A model generated the notes under the pieces. It was not told where the DNA came from, searched no databases, and was given only the letters and a program-made list of their open reading frames with translations. DNA of 64,000 nucleotides from Gamsiella multidivaricata (taxonomy: Eukaryota > Mortierellomycota > Mortierellomycetes > Mortierellales > Mortierellaceae). A program made the position numbers and the translations under genes. The DNA is taken from assembly GCF_025024155.1 (NCBI RefSeq), contig NW_026251759.1, forward strand, positions 62,001 to 126,000, in the 5' to 3' direction. Below, one piece after another: positions 21,994 through 34,900 of the stretch. Position 1 is the first letter of the stretch. Each line of letters begins with the position of its first letter.

Positions 21994-24900
21994 ATGAGTG
22001 CACCCTATTGTCGGGACCTGGAAGGATGGGTATGCGATTCATATCAGAGAGAAACAACCTTGATTTCATTACAGCCGCATCCTTCTCACTCGCAAAGCAC
22101 CCTCATTATTCCTTTCAATCTACCACTAGGGACCAACAAGCCATACCAGAATTGATCTCACCTTCTGCTTCGAAAGCACGCAAGTAGCAACCACCTTGAT
22201 CGCTGTCCTCTCCTAACAACGATTGGGTTCTGACACCCCGCTCACACATGCCTAATTTTCCAACTTGAACAGTATTCTTCTCGGGTTGCCATCCCTTCTG
22301 GCTATCCTACTGTTTGCTGTGCGGGTCCATAACCTCTTCAGGATAAACAAAGGATGTTACATTCCTCTGAATCGATGGTTATATTGGTCCTCATCAGCGT
22401 GCATGCTAATGGCCTGTGCAGCCCTCGTTGCTCGGGTCGTTCAGCTCGCGCAAGACAGCGGCAGTTCACCTTCAACCATGTTTGGAACAGTAGCCTTGCT
22501 GGTGGCATGGGTAAGGTTACATGCATTTGGTATTTTGTAACCATATCCCAAATTAAACTATGATGAGCTGATAGCATTCTGCGACAATAGGTTTTCTCTA
22601 TCGGCCTGAACCACCTGGAGAACCAGGCAGACAACAGATCCTCGACCTACATTTATGCCTTTTACATTGTCTCCATTACCGTCTCGGCCATCAGTGTTAG
22701 GACCATGCACGATCTCACCATGACAGGGCAATCCCAATTCAGTTCGTTTTGTGTCTTTTTCGGAGCCATTGGTTGCGGATTTATTCTGGAGGCGTGGCCA
22801 CGATCGTCTATTCCTAATCGTTCAGACGACCTCAAAAACGATGCAGCAGACATACTAGTCGAGGACTGGGATAAGCCAACGGCATACGACCAGTCCAACC
22901 TGTTCTCGCGCCTCACTTTCCATTTCATGCAGCACGTCATCTCGATTGGGTACTGTCGAACCTTGCAAAATAAGGATATCGCCAACATGATGCCCCGGAG
23001 GATCAGGACCGTTCACAGTTACGAGTTTGTCTTTCGCGTCTGGGACCGACACCTTCAAAAGTGCCGGCAATCCAACAAAATGCCGTCATTACTTTGGATT
23101 GTCCTCAAGGCCGGAGGGTGGTCGTGGGCACCCATTATCATCTATGCGCTTACGGAATCAGTCATGGAGTTTGTCCAGCCCATCCTACTGGATGTTATCC
23201 TCAATTTCATCTCCTCGTACTCGACTGATCAACCGCAACCCACAGCTCTTGGGTTAATCTTATCTGTTGGGATGTTTGGTGCCGCTATCCTGTCCTCCAT
23301 GGCTAGCGGACAGTTTTTCCAATTAGGAACTAACTTGGGCATCGAACTCAAGTCCGGGTTGATCTCGATGATCTATCGCAAGTCCCTCAAGCTGTCCCCA
23401 GGTGCGAGGCGCGAGGCAACCTCGGGTGAAATTACAAACCATATGTCTGTAGACGCCGAGAGGATCGGTCAGGCGATCACCACTCTTCCCTTGGCCATCT
23501 CTGCACCTTTTGAGATTGCCATCGGAATCTGGTTGCTTTATCGTCAGCTGGGTGCCAGCGCATTCACGGGTCTGGGGGTGGTTGTGCTACTGATGCCTGT
23601 GCAAGGTCTCGTTGCAAAGGTGTTGAACAAGGCAAAAGACAAGAAACTGGAGGCGATGGATGGCAGAATCCGTTTGGCGACGGACATCTTGTCTGGGATC
23701 CGAGCTGTGAAACTGTACTCGTGGGAGCGCTCGTTCCGTGAGAGATTAGAGGCGTATCGCAATACGGAACTCAAGCATCTTCGACATATCGGGATCACGG
23801 TCGCTGTCATGATGATCATGTTCACCTCCATGCCCTCACTCATGACCTTGCTCTCGTTCGTGGTGTACTCGCTAGTGGGAGGTCCCAATGGCACGAAGGG
23901 GATCATGTCGGCGCAGGTGGTCTTTGTCAGTATCACACTCTTCAACCGGCTCTCGAAGCCGATCGGAAGAGCATCCGTGATCATTAGCCAGGCTATCTCT
24001 ATGAACGTGGCGGTCAAGCGCATTCAGAGTTATCTGCTCCTAGAGGAGCTGAGCGAATCTCAGGTCGAATACTTGGAAACACCCTTGTACAAAGTGACAT
24101 CAACTCCCGAAAAACCACTGTCCGATTGTGACAACAGCCCACCCCTGGCGATTCAAGTGCATGATGGCGAATTTTCATGGAACAGTCCAGTGGCGATTTC
24201 TGGGTCAACCTCTCCTGAGTCTAAAGAGCAGCGATCCGGTGCCGACTTGCGTCCGACATTGTCCAACATCAACCTTGCAGTACCTCACGGTAGTCTCACT
24301 GTGGTCATGGGTCGAGTCGGACAGGGCAAATCGTCATTGCTGAGCGCCATTACTGGTGACATGTACAAGCAGCAAGGGCGCATCCAGATCAGCGGAAAAT
24401 GCGCATATGTGCCTCAACAAGCGTGGATTATCAACGCAACTGTCAGAAATAACATCGTCTTTGGGAAGGCCTTCGATCAGGAGAAGTACGACCGCGTGCT
24501 GTTCGCTTCAGGATTGCTCCCGGATCTCGAGATCCTTGCAGCCGGCGACCAGACGGAGATTGGAGAGCGCGGGATCAACCTGTCCGGAGGGCAGAAGCAA
24601 CGGGTGTCGCTGGCGCGTGCTGCATACCAGGACGCAGACGTATATCTGCTGGACGACCCCTTGAGTGCCGTCGATGCACATGTGGATCAGCATCTCTGGG
24701 AGAACCTCATTGGGCCAAAGGGCCTACTCAAGGACAAGGCACGTCTCCTCATCACACATGGGGTTCATCACTTGAGTGAGGTAGACCATATCATGATTGT
24801 CAAGGATGGAGGCATTGACGAAACTGGAAGCTATGCGGACCTAATGGCTGCCCAAGGATCGTTCTTCCAGCTCATTGGCGAGTACTCTGTCAGCAAGAAA

Positions 24901-27348
24901 AAGGACCGCCATGCGGTTGAGGTGGGAGATAGCACTGGTCGAGAGGATTCTATGGCTATCGAAAGAGCAGAGTATGACAACGAAGAGGATAAGGCAGCGG
25001 GATTGACAGCAAATGACGAGGTTGCAAGGGAGGATGACAATGCGGACCTGACTCTTGAGGAACAAGCTGCGGAGGGAGCAGTCAGCTGGAAGGTATTCAA
25101 AGGCTACGCCAAGGCAGCGTAAGTGTTTTAAGTGTTTCTTTGTGTTAATCTCGATAATTCATTCGCCTTCGTAATAATAAATGAAAGATCCCTGACCGCT
25201 TTCATTACATTCCTCGTAAATTTCATATAGGACATACCCATTATCGTTCTTGAGCATCCTTGGCTTTATCTTGTCCCAGGTGACACAGATTGGTATGAAC
25301 TTGTGGTTGCAGAGCTGGACGTCTCAGGAACAAAGTGGGCACCAACCTTCTATCGGGAAGTTCCTGGGCGTTTATGCGGGACTGGTGTTCCTTTACTTTT
25401 CTCTCGATTTTGGCGTCAACTTGACCATTTTCGTCCTGGCCGGCATTCGTGCCTCGAGAATCCTGCATGAAAATATATTGGGACGCGTTTTGAGGCTGCC
25501 GATGAGGTAAGGTGTCAAGTTCGTGTGCATTTTTTGTGCCCCACCGCGTTGTATAGGCTTGACTAATCGTTTTACCTGGTCACCATCGTAGTTTCTTTGA
25601 CACAACGCCGTAAGTGAGAACGACATGTGTAGACAGCTTGCTATTTGTTCGATAGGAAGGCACTGTTCCTATTGCTAAACGCATTTTTTTTCTACTCTTT
25701 CGCCTGCTGTCTTCCACAGGATCGGACGCATTGTTAATCGGTTCTCCTCCGATGTCGACAACGTGGATGAACTCCTTCCGATACATCTCAGCGATTTTTA
25801 TTATTTCTTGACCAGCGTTTTCGGGACATTGATTGTGATCTCGGTCTCTGTCCCTATCTTCATGGCCCTGATCCCCTTTCTCGTCGCTCTTTATTTGGTC
25901 GTCCAAGTTTGGTACATTCGCTCAAGCAGGTAAGATGTCGGTTTTGTAATGGGAAGTTATTCCTTTCACAAGTTCCTTCATCACTCGCAGGATCTAACGA
26001 GGCATCATTGCATCCTTTCCACTCTGATCAATACATACAAAATAGGTCGCTCAAGCGTATCCACTCCATCTCCAAGTCGCCGTTGTACCAACATTTCAGT
26101 GAGACCCTGATCGGTGCCTCAACCATCCGCGCTATGCGGGCCGATGATCGTTTCATCCTCGAGAACTCTGCCAAATCCGACAAATCCGCGAACGCGTATT
26201 TCGCGTACAAGATCGCTAATCGGTGGCTACACATGCGGTTGGAGTTCTTGGGAGCCATCATCGTCTTTGCCACATCTCTGTTGGCCGTGTTAGGCAGAAG
26301 GACGTTGGCACCTGGAATGGCTGGTTTGGCGTTGTCGTATGCACTGAATATAACGTTCATGATCACCTACTTAATGACCAGCTTCGGCGACCTTCAGGAT
26401 CAACTTATCTCAGTGGAGCGGATTCAAGAGTACTCGGTAAAGGACCAGGAGGCGCCTGATGTTATGCCCAAGGATGACAAGCTGCTAACGAACTGGCCAA
26501 GTGAGGGAAAGATTGTGTTCAGGAACTATTCAACGCGATACCGTCAGGGAATGGATCTGGTGCTAAAGAATGTGTCATTCGAGGTCCTGCCAACGGAAAA
26601 AATAGGCGTAGTCGGCAGGACAGGCGCAGGGAAATCGTCGCTAACGTTAGCACTGTTCCGTATTATTGAAGCGGCCAATGGTCACTGGGCCAAGGCAAGC
26701 CATAATGGCCAAAGTTCTTACACAGCATCGACGAGCTACGGTCTTAATCCGACCGAGGAGGAAGAGTTGGGAACTATCGAGGTTGAGGAGGACGGTGGGT
26801 TGATAGAGATCGATGGCGTCGATATCTCAACGGTCGGTTTGAAACACCTCCGTCAGCGTCTGTCGATCATCCCACAGGACCCCACATTGTTCGCTGGAAG
26901 CGTGCGCGAGAACTTGGATCCATTCAACCAGGCCACCGATCCTGAGCTGTGGGAGGCTCTGGAGCGTGCGCATCTGAAGGGTCACATCTCGTCACTCGCT
27001 GGGGGACTCTCATTCGAGGTTGCCCAGAACGGCGACAACTTCTCGGTGGGCCAGCGGTCGCTGATCTGCTTGGCGCGGGCGCTGCTGCGAAAGACCAAGA
27101 TCCTGGTGCTAGACGAGGCCACAGCAGCCGTCGACGTGGAGACGGACGAGCTGATCCAGAAGACGATCCGCAAGGAGTTCAAGGACAGGACAATCATCAC
27201 GATCGCGCACCGGATCAAGACGATCATGGACTCGGACAAGATTCTGGTGCTCGAGCGGGGTCGTGTGGAGGAGTTTGATGCTCCAGCGACGCTGATGCAG
27301 AAGCAAGGGCTGTTTTACAGCCTGGCCAAGCAAGCAGGAGAACATTAA
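21994..27348 (+). CDS. Full-length ABCC/MRP-type transporter, copy 1
   Basis: Eight exons (21994-22029, 22130-22179, 22273-22510, 22591-25118, 25231-25506, 25592-25609, 25720-25929, 26046-27348) give 1552 residues. The N-terminus DLEGWGP...LTFCFEST is typical of the extra TMD0 segment of multidrug-resistance proteins such as yeast Ycf1. NBD1 has Walker A GRVGQGKSS (near 680), signature LSGGQKQR (771) and Walker B VYLLDDPLSAVD. NBD2 has Walker A GRTGAGKSS (1307), signature FSVGQRS (1451) and ILVLDEATAAVD. Such pumps use ATP to export glutathione or other conjugates, often into the vacuole. Intron 2 appears to start GC (22180) rather than GT, and exon 6 is only 18 nt. Two stretches are identical in DNA to the second ABCC gene. 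Confidence 0.93.
24449..24704 (+). repeat. Conversion tract 1, NBD1, in ABCC copy 1
   Basis: 256 bp that read identical to the reverse complement of 34376-34631, with flanking mismatches at 24448 and 24705. It covers the region from NATVRNN to the end of Walker B and DQHLWEN. Confidence 0.9.
26859..27342 (+). repeat. Conversion tract 2, NBD2, in ABCC copy 1
   Basis: 484 bp, from just before LSIIPQDPTLF to the last codons, that read identical to the reverse complement of 31948-32431. The surrounding coding sequence of the two genes is much more diverged. Confidence 0.9.
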
Positions 27349-27379
27349 ATTTTGCCACCAATTTTATTCTTTGCTGTGC

Positions 27380-27780
27380 GAAGCTGTGATACCCAGCCGC
27401 CTCTTCCGTTGAATGTGCAGTCACACTCCAGAGGGGCTGGGCGAGAATCTCTCCCTCACCCTTGAAGCACACTTCGTCCTCAACATTTCCTAAAAAGGAT
27501 GGAGGCCTCCACAACCTCAGATGTCCGCTCTCTGACATGGTGCAGTCTTGGTCCACGGCGTAGCAGGGTGGGTACGAGATAAGAGACGGGTACGGAGAGA
27601 GTGAATGAAAGAGAATGTCCGCGAAGTGATATTGCGCATCTGAGGTTGTGGAGGCCTCCATCCTTTTTAGGAAATGTTGAGGACGAAGTGTGCTTCAAGG
27701 GTGAGGGAGAGATTCTCGCCCAGCCCCTCTGGAGTGTGACTGCACATTCAACGGAAGAGACGGCTGGGTACCACAGCTTC
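27380..27780. mobile_element. Mutator-like MITE, 401 bp
   Basis: A non-coding element with inverted arms of 144 bp (27380-27523 and 27637-27780) that match at all but about two positions near the tips, around a 113-bp spacer. The arms start GAAGCTGTG. It is flanked by a perfect 9-bp direct repeat TTGCTGTGC (27371-27379 and 27781-27789). Long terminal inverted repeats with a 9-bp target duplication are the hallmark of Mutator-type (MULE) elements. There is no transposase inside, so it must have been moved in trans. It sits 32 bp after the stop codon of ABCC copy 1, probably in its 3' untranslated region, and its transcript could fold into a long hairpin. Confidence 0.85.
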
Positions 27781-27885
27781 TTGCTGTGCCTATGCATGGT
27801 TTGAACGCGTAATTATTTTTGCGGTTTTATTCAATCTCGACAAAGTGAACTATTTACAATTCATGGTACGAAGGAGGTCTGATGA

Positions 27886-30196
27886 TTACTCTCTGCCTGC
27901 AGCCCAGAGACCGACGAGAGACCATCCGAGGATACATGGGATACCAAAGACGCAATAGCTCCAGAAGAGCACGGAGGCCATCTCCTTCTCGAAGAAGCCC
28001 TTGATGGAGCATTGCTGGGTTAGATTGATAGCCGTGGGCGCTGCCATGATCAGAATCAGGGCCAAAGAAAATGTCGGGTCTGTAGCCAGGATGGGCGAAA
28101 GACTCTCAGGATGGAAGATGACTGCGGGCAAGCAGACCACAGGGATGAGGAGAAGTCGCGTGAAAAGAATGAAGGGAATAGGGGTGATCCAGCGGATCCG
28201 GTAGTGTGGTTGGGAAGCCGATTCGGGGGAGGACTTGAGAAGCGGCAGGGCCTCGTCCTGATCCTCATCACTGTCGTCGTCGTTGCCATCGTAATTGTCC
28301 GAAGCGTCGGAAGCGGTCAAGGGGACGGATCCGTAACGCGGAGTACTCTGAAGATTCGTTTCGGGATGGTTGAAGTGTAGAAGCGTGGCAGAGGATGAAG
28401 CGTTCGAGCGAGCGGACGCGATACCTTGGCCGTATGTCTCATTGGACTGTGCGGGGAATCCTCCTGTTCTCCTCTGATCCTCGTCGTCTTGGGCTTTAGA
28501 GTAGATGCCCAGTTCAGTCCTCGCAGGCGGAGACTCTGCCCGAGGCCTCTGGCTTTTCATCGGCGCCGATGGGGCTGAATTAGAGGAGGAAGACGAGGAT
28601 GCAAAGTACACAACCTGAGCGCCAAGACAGAGGAGGATCATGGGGATAGCTGAAGCACCACAGCTCTCGATTGGGCGGATCAAGAACCGGTAGACGATCG
28701 ACTGTGGGCTCATAAAGAGATGGTGGAGCGCCGGGACGAGTCCGATGAACAGGGCGACCAGCGCGGTCACGAGTGGTGGCGTCATCACCTGACGTACTCG
28801 CTCGTAGGTCGTTGTAGCAGTCTTCATGAGAATAGACTCGGAGATGCTTTTAGCGGAAATGGCGGGCGAACGTAAACGAGGAGGTACGGCGAGGTAAGTG
28901 AGGGAGCAGGTAGGTGGAGCAGCGAGGCTCTTGTTAAGTCTAGGGTTTGCAGTTGGATCGCTTTCGTCCGTGTCCGAGTGATGTGACGAGGAGGATGCCT
29001 GGTCGGATGCGGGCGCTGTGAGCATTGATGATTGGCCGCGTTTGGAGGGCGGCATGTCGACGTTGATGAGGACAGAGGGCGCGGGCAGTGACCGGTCCGA
29101 TGCTTCCTCGGGCTCGCGCTTCTTATCTTGGGGCACCAGCAAAGTGAATCCATAAGACCACCGGACTAGGTTTCCAAAGATGGCATAGAAGAGGATATAG
29201 GAGATGCCTCTAGAGGGCGACCGATTATCGGTCAAAAAGGAGAAGCGTGTTAGGTTACGGACAGAGACTATAAGGAAGAGTCGATAATGACGGCCTCCAT
29301 CGCTCTTACCTGGCAGCGACATCCTCACTGGTATCGTTCTCGTCCCTCATGAGCCGATCTCCAGCACCACTGTATGCCAGGGACATCAGAAGGGCCATGG
29401 GCAATGAATTGGTGTTGGAGAAGAGGACCGAGGCAGTGACAAATTTTTCTTCATCCTTGGAGAACCTAAAGAGACGCGACCCGGCCTTGGCGACGATCCA
29501 GGAGACGGCAGAGAAGAAGACGTAGAAGACAGGTATGGGCCAGAAGGCCTTGAACTGGGTCCAATTGATGGCCGAGGCGATCTTGGAGAAGAGCAGACAG
29601 GGCGTCATGAAGTACATGTTCACCTTGGATATTGACTAACACAAGAGACATCGTTAGTACGCCACATCCTGGTGGACATTGGACAAGTTACCCAGGCTCA
29701 TGGGAAAAAAAATCAAATCTGATAAGATAACCAAGCACAAACAAGCATTGCGCCGACCGGCGCTTGGTGGTACAACGCCAAGGAGGACGAGAAAAGCGCT
29801 CATGCTCACCTTCTGTGCCGACTGGGAGAGATATCCTGACCTCGAAAGGACCACGCCACAGCCGACCACTACGAGAACCTGACTGACAGCCTAATGAAGA
29901 TAATGTAGGGTTTGAATACGAAGAGAGAGCGGTATGAGGTCAGAATCGATTTTAATTGTGTCCTGTAGGGATAGGCCATGCATATATGGAAATATGAATA
30001 CAAATGCACAGATCGAAATGGAGAATCATAGCATCATGCTATCCATTTGGGAAATGGCCCGGTATGTCCCTTCCCTCTGCGCTTAGCCATCTGCAGCCGT
30101 GCATGCACGCCCTCTCGTTCATACTCAACTCCCTGAGCCCCCAATGAGGTGGATACATACCTCGGCTGCCGCACCTGCCAAGATTAACAGATCCAT
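27886..30196 (-). CDS. PIN-like/auxin-efflux-carrier family membrane protein (ECM3-type)
   Basis: Four exons on the minus strand (30196-30161, 29878-29810, 29635-29310, 29209-27886) encode 584 residues. The first exons give MDLLILAGAAAEVLVVVGCG and then SGYLSQSAQK, as in ECM3-type carriers. Exon 3 has the conserved SKVNMYFMTPCLLFSKIA and FSNTNSLPMALL. The last exon adds a membrane segment, a 250-residue polar, Ser- and Asp-rich cytosolic loop, a second set of helices and a final FEKEMASVLFWSY. The pattern is a helix bundle, a large loop and a second bundle, as in the Mem_trans family. Yeast Ecm3 lies in the ER; the substrate of fungal members is unsettled. The 282-nt first intron is longer than the others. 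It converges with ABCC copy 1. Confidence 0.85.
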
Positions 30197-31923
30197 GTGT
30201 CGATGTAAGAATGCGAGTGTATTTAGTGGACTTGTGTACAAAGAAGGGGCTGAAGATGCAATCGAGAGCCGAACGACGGTTGCACTAAAGGAAGAAGGAG
30301 AAAAAATCTGTCCTACTTAAAAAGAGAGTGCGAAGTGGTTGTGAAGACGAAGAGCACCGAGGGATGAGGCGATGAAAGTGAATGGAGGCAATGACGATGA
30401 ACAGGAAAACGGAATGAGCAGTGAAAAGGCAAAGAAGGCAGTAAAAAGTAAAAGAAATAAGAGGTGTTCGATTTGTCTCGTGTAATATTTTTTCCTATGT
30501 ACACTACGTCCATGTCATTCTCCTTCCCGTACACCCTCCTCCTCCATCGTTTATCCCCAGATGCATATCATAGTCTGTATGGACCTGGATGTAGCTATCT
30601 CTCGCCCATGGAACACCCAGATGAGAGCAAACAAGACGACAGGCATGGGAGAATTAGGAACAGGAAAGGTATCGAGGACAGCATACACGCGTGTACACCC
30701 ACCCCGTCCACAAGCAGAGAAAGGCAGGAGGGACTAAGGGTCGGGCATCCAATCGCCATGGACAAGGTTTTCGAGAAGGCGCCTCCCAGAGATCAGCAGT
30801 CTGCTCTTCGCAGCTGGCCCCAGGTCCCTTTGTCTCCATGCCTCCCTGGTCCATGTCCATGCAGTTTATCAAGCGGTAGGGGGGGAAAGTGCGGTGGACA
30901 TGGGTGCGACACACCCGATCACTGTGTACAGGAATAGCACGGGAATAGCACGGTAATGATAAAGCGGATTCGAATGAACGCACAAATGAACAACAATTAG
31001 TGTGAGTGGAATGCACGAGTGGCGTGTGGATGGATGTGTGAGTGGGCCGTGCGGACGCGATGATTGGACGGAGTCCAACAGCGGCTCATTCCTCCTCTAT
31101 TTGGCGACTCTCCGTCATTTTTTTTTATTTCTCCACAGGCGGGCGAAACATAATTCCACAGCCCCCTTCTCCACTTTGGACTCCCTCGAACAACCAGACC
31201 GGCGAGGGGCGGAAGGACGAGGTGGGATCAAGAAAGCCGAGAAGATTCCTTTTGGATTAGAAAGCGAACACCCAACGATGGCATTCTATGTCATTCCCTA
31301 GTAGTTTCAGTTTTAATTATTAAGACTTGTCTATGGGGCAATTGGACAACTTTGTTTTTCTTTCTATGTATCTTTGCGGTTGCACAAGTCCTGGCTAGCA
31401 TGAAGCATGGACCTGGGAATACATAGGCAGCCTTTGCCTAGTTCTCGATGCATGCACAGTTGCTTCTCCTAGATGGGGTTTGTGCATTTTTTTTTTTTTA
31501 CCTTCAAGTCCTCGATCTGATCATCAGCAACACGAAGTGACGTTCGTGAGCAGATCGAGCACATCGAGGACTCTAGATCCAGTGGATCCCACGTTGCCTA
31601 AGCAACATGGCAAGGAGCTCCCTTCTCCCCTTTTTTTCACCGGTACATCTGGCATTCAGTTTGTAATAATGAATGATCCCTTTGGTCAGCATAGGAAAAT
31701 AAAATAAAACAAAAAAGGTCTTGCAACGTCGGATAGGGGCGTAGCCCAGTGTTACGTACATGAGTTCGATATGAGTACAGGAAAAAGAATCCGTTTTCTG
31801 TGGTTTTTATATTTATGAAACTCGTAAAGGCCCTGTGCCTTTGTGAGTCCTTTAAAAAAATATGCTTGGTTGCTGCTTGCAGACCGATATGCAGTTTCTA
31901 ATGTAAAGTATAAATTAAGTCGA
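30197..31923. other. Intergenic, 1.7 kb
   Basis: Lies between the carrier start and the 3' end of ABCC copy 2. Several short open frames occur (the longest at 30464-30937), but none shows a known domain, a plausible start context or coding-like composition. An imperfect hairpin lies at 31511-31559. Otherwise nothing is seen. Confidence 0.5.
31511..31559. repeat. Imperfect nested palindrome
   Basis: CTCGATCTG (31511-31519) pairs with CAGATCGAG (31551-31559), and CACGAA (31531-31536) pairs with TTCGTG (31543-31548). No function is known. Confidence 0.6.
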
Positions 31924-34900
31924 TCATTGTTCATGCGCGTCAGCGACTTCTCCTGCTTGCTTGGCCAGGCTGTAAAACAGCCCTTGCTTCTGCATCAGCG
32001 TCGCTGGAGCATCAAACTCCTCCACACGACCCCGCTCGAGCACCAGAATCTTGTCCGAGTCCATGATCGTCTTGATCCGGTGCGCGATCGTGATGATTGT
32101 CCTGTCCTTGAACTCCTTGCGGATCGTCTTCTGGATCAGCTCGTCCGTCTCCACGTCGACGGCTGCTGTGGCCTCGTCTAGCACCAGGATCTTGGTCTTT
32201 CGCAGCAGCGCCCGCGCCAAGCAGATCAGCGACCGCTGGCCCACCGAGAAGTTGTCGCCGTTCTGGGCAACCTCGAATGAGAGTCCCCCAGCGAGTGACG
32301 AGATGTGACCCTTCAGATGCGCACGCTCCAGAGCCTCCCACAGCTCAGGATCGGTGGCCTGGTTGAATGGATCCAAGTTCTCGCGCACGCTTCCAGCGAA
32401 CAATGTGGGGTCCTGTGGGATGATCGACAGATGCTGACGGAGATCCCGGAGTCCGAGGGTCGAGATATCAACACCGTCGATCTCAATCGATCCGCCATCC
32501 ATCGGCGATCCCGTCAGTGTCGCGTCCTCCCCGACTTCTTTCACGACCGCAGCCTGGTCCTGCTCACTAGCACGAGCCCAATAAGAGTCCGCGGCCTCGA
32601 TGATTCGGAACAATGCCAACATGAGTGAGGATTTACCGGCACCGGTCCTGCCTACAACACCGACCTTCTCAGCGGCTTGGATATCGAACGACGCCCGTTT
32701 GATGACGAGATCGAGTCCTTGACGGTAACGAGCAGAGTAGTTCTTGAAGACAATACGACCATGCTGAGGCCAGCTCTCGGGTAACCTTACACCAGTGATC
32801 TCGGGGGCTTCAGTTGGTTTGTTAGAGTATTCGTGGACACGCTCGACCGATACAAGTTCTCCGGCCAGATCGCAGTAGCAGCGGAGGGTCCAGGTTACAT
32901 GGCCGGCTAAAGTCACGGTGTTGCTAAGGAGTAGTCCGGCCATGCTAGGACTGAGCGAGTCCTTATTTAGGACTGCCAGCAATGTAACGATAAAGATCGT
33001 GATTGATGTCAATCCCTCGAGTCGGATGCTAAAAGTAGATAGAAAGCCGTGCTGTTAGTCGCCTGGATACTCCTGACAAATGCGTAGTGGGCCATTCTAA
33101 TGTTCGCGATAGTCGTGTCACACTCACTTGAGCCAATAGTTGGTCATGGCCGAGGCGTAATGCGCATTGGCAGAACAATCAGAGCGGACAGCATTTTCCT
33201 CCACAAAGCGATCCGCGAGGGCCATCGCGCGGATCGACGAGACACCGTTCAGGGTCTCATCAAAATGCTGGTACAGTGGTGACTTGGACACGGATTCCAG
33301 GCGCTTCAGCATGCTGGATATTCTCACATAGCGTCGCTGGATAAGCACGTAAATCACTCCGATGACGGGCAGGGCGAGGACAAAAACTGGTGTTGCGACC
33401 ACAAGGATCAATAGTGCTCCAACCAAGTTGCTGACACAGGTGAACAGGCCAATATAATTCCCTGCCACTGCCTCGTCAATTGCCGCGATGTCGGACGAGA
33501 ATCTGTTCAGCACGCGTCCTTGCCTATAGATCATTAGGAATAAAACCCCCCGTTAATTGATCTTGTTGATGGGAAGTTGACTGGTCGGATTAAGAGTAAT
33601 ACGGGAGCGATAACTTACGGAGTGACATCAAAGAAAGACATGGGGAGCCGAAGGATATGCGCAAGGAGGTTCTCGTGGAGGACCTCTGACGCTGTCACAC
33701 AGGCACGAACGAAGCACACGTAGGTCGTGTAGACATCGACGGTCATGTAACCCAGCACGAGTACTCCGTAGATGATCAGGAAGTAGTACAGGGAATGGGT
33801 CGTCGTGTCAGCAACTCGGGTCCAGTGCTCAAGCCAGATGGGAGTACTCAGTTGGAACGCTTCCCACACAATGAAGAAGATAACTGTCATGGCGACGTAG
33901 TAGTACGACCTATCCCAGGATGCACATGAAACAGCCGGTTAGAACTGTGTAGACCAGAACATTCAACTAATTCATAATAATGACTTACATAGCCTTGCAG
34001 TAAACTCTGAAGGTGTCCCACTTCACGACGCCAGTCTGGGCACCTTCTTCTTCGACGAGCTCGCCGTTGGCTTTCTCTTGATCCACCAAGCTTTCCTCGG
34101 ACGTCGGTGTAATCGAACTGGCCTCGTCCTCAGCAGCGGCATCAGACACACGCTGGGTATGCTGGCGCTTCTTCTTGGAGCCATTGTTGACAGAAAACTC
34201 CTTGATCAGGCGATAAAATGTGTTTTGTGTTGCCATAAGGTCCGCGTAATGTCCTGCCTCCTCGATCCTGCGATCCTTCAAAACTACGATATGGTCGGCA
34301 TGCTCCAAATGATGAATGCCGTGAGTGACCAAAACCCGAGTCTTGTCCTTGAGCAACCCATCGGGTCCAATGAGATTCTCCCAGAGATGCTGATCCACAT
34401 GTGCATCGACGGCACTCAAGGGGTCGTCCAGCAGATATACGTCTGCGTCCTGGTATGCAGCACGCGCCAGCGACACCCGTTGCTTCTGCCCTCCGGACAG
34501 GTTGATCCCGCGCTCTCCAATCTCCGTCTGGTCGCCGGCTGCAAGGATCTCGAGATCCGGGAGCAATCCTGAAGCGAACAGCACGCGGTCGTACTTCTCC
34601 TGATCGAAGGCCTTCCCAAAGACGATGTTATCTCTGACAGTTGCGTTGATGATCCACGCCTGTTGAGGTACATAGGCCACAGACCCATAGACCTTGACGA
34701 CTCCTTCACGCTTGTACATTTCTCCGATGATAGCGCTCAGCAGCGACGATTTGCCCCGTCCGACTCGGCCCACAATAGCGTTCAATGATCCGCGAGCGAA
34801 CGAGAGGTTGATGTCGATTAATGCTGGCTGGTTATTCCTGGTGGCGTCCGAGGATAACAGCGCAGTAGTTTCATCCAGCTCCTCCTCTTCTTCCTCGCTG

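Noticed and set aside
30464..30937. 157-codon frame in the spacer before ABCC copy 2
   Set aside because: No domain, odd composition and no supporting splice or neighbour evidence; likely chance.
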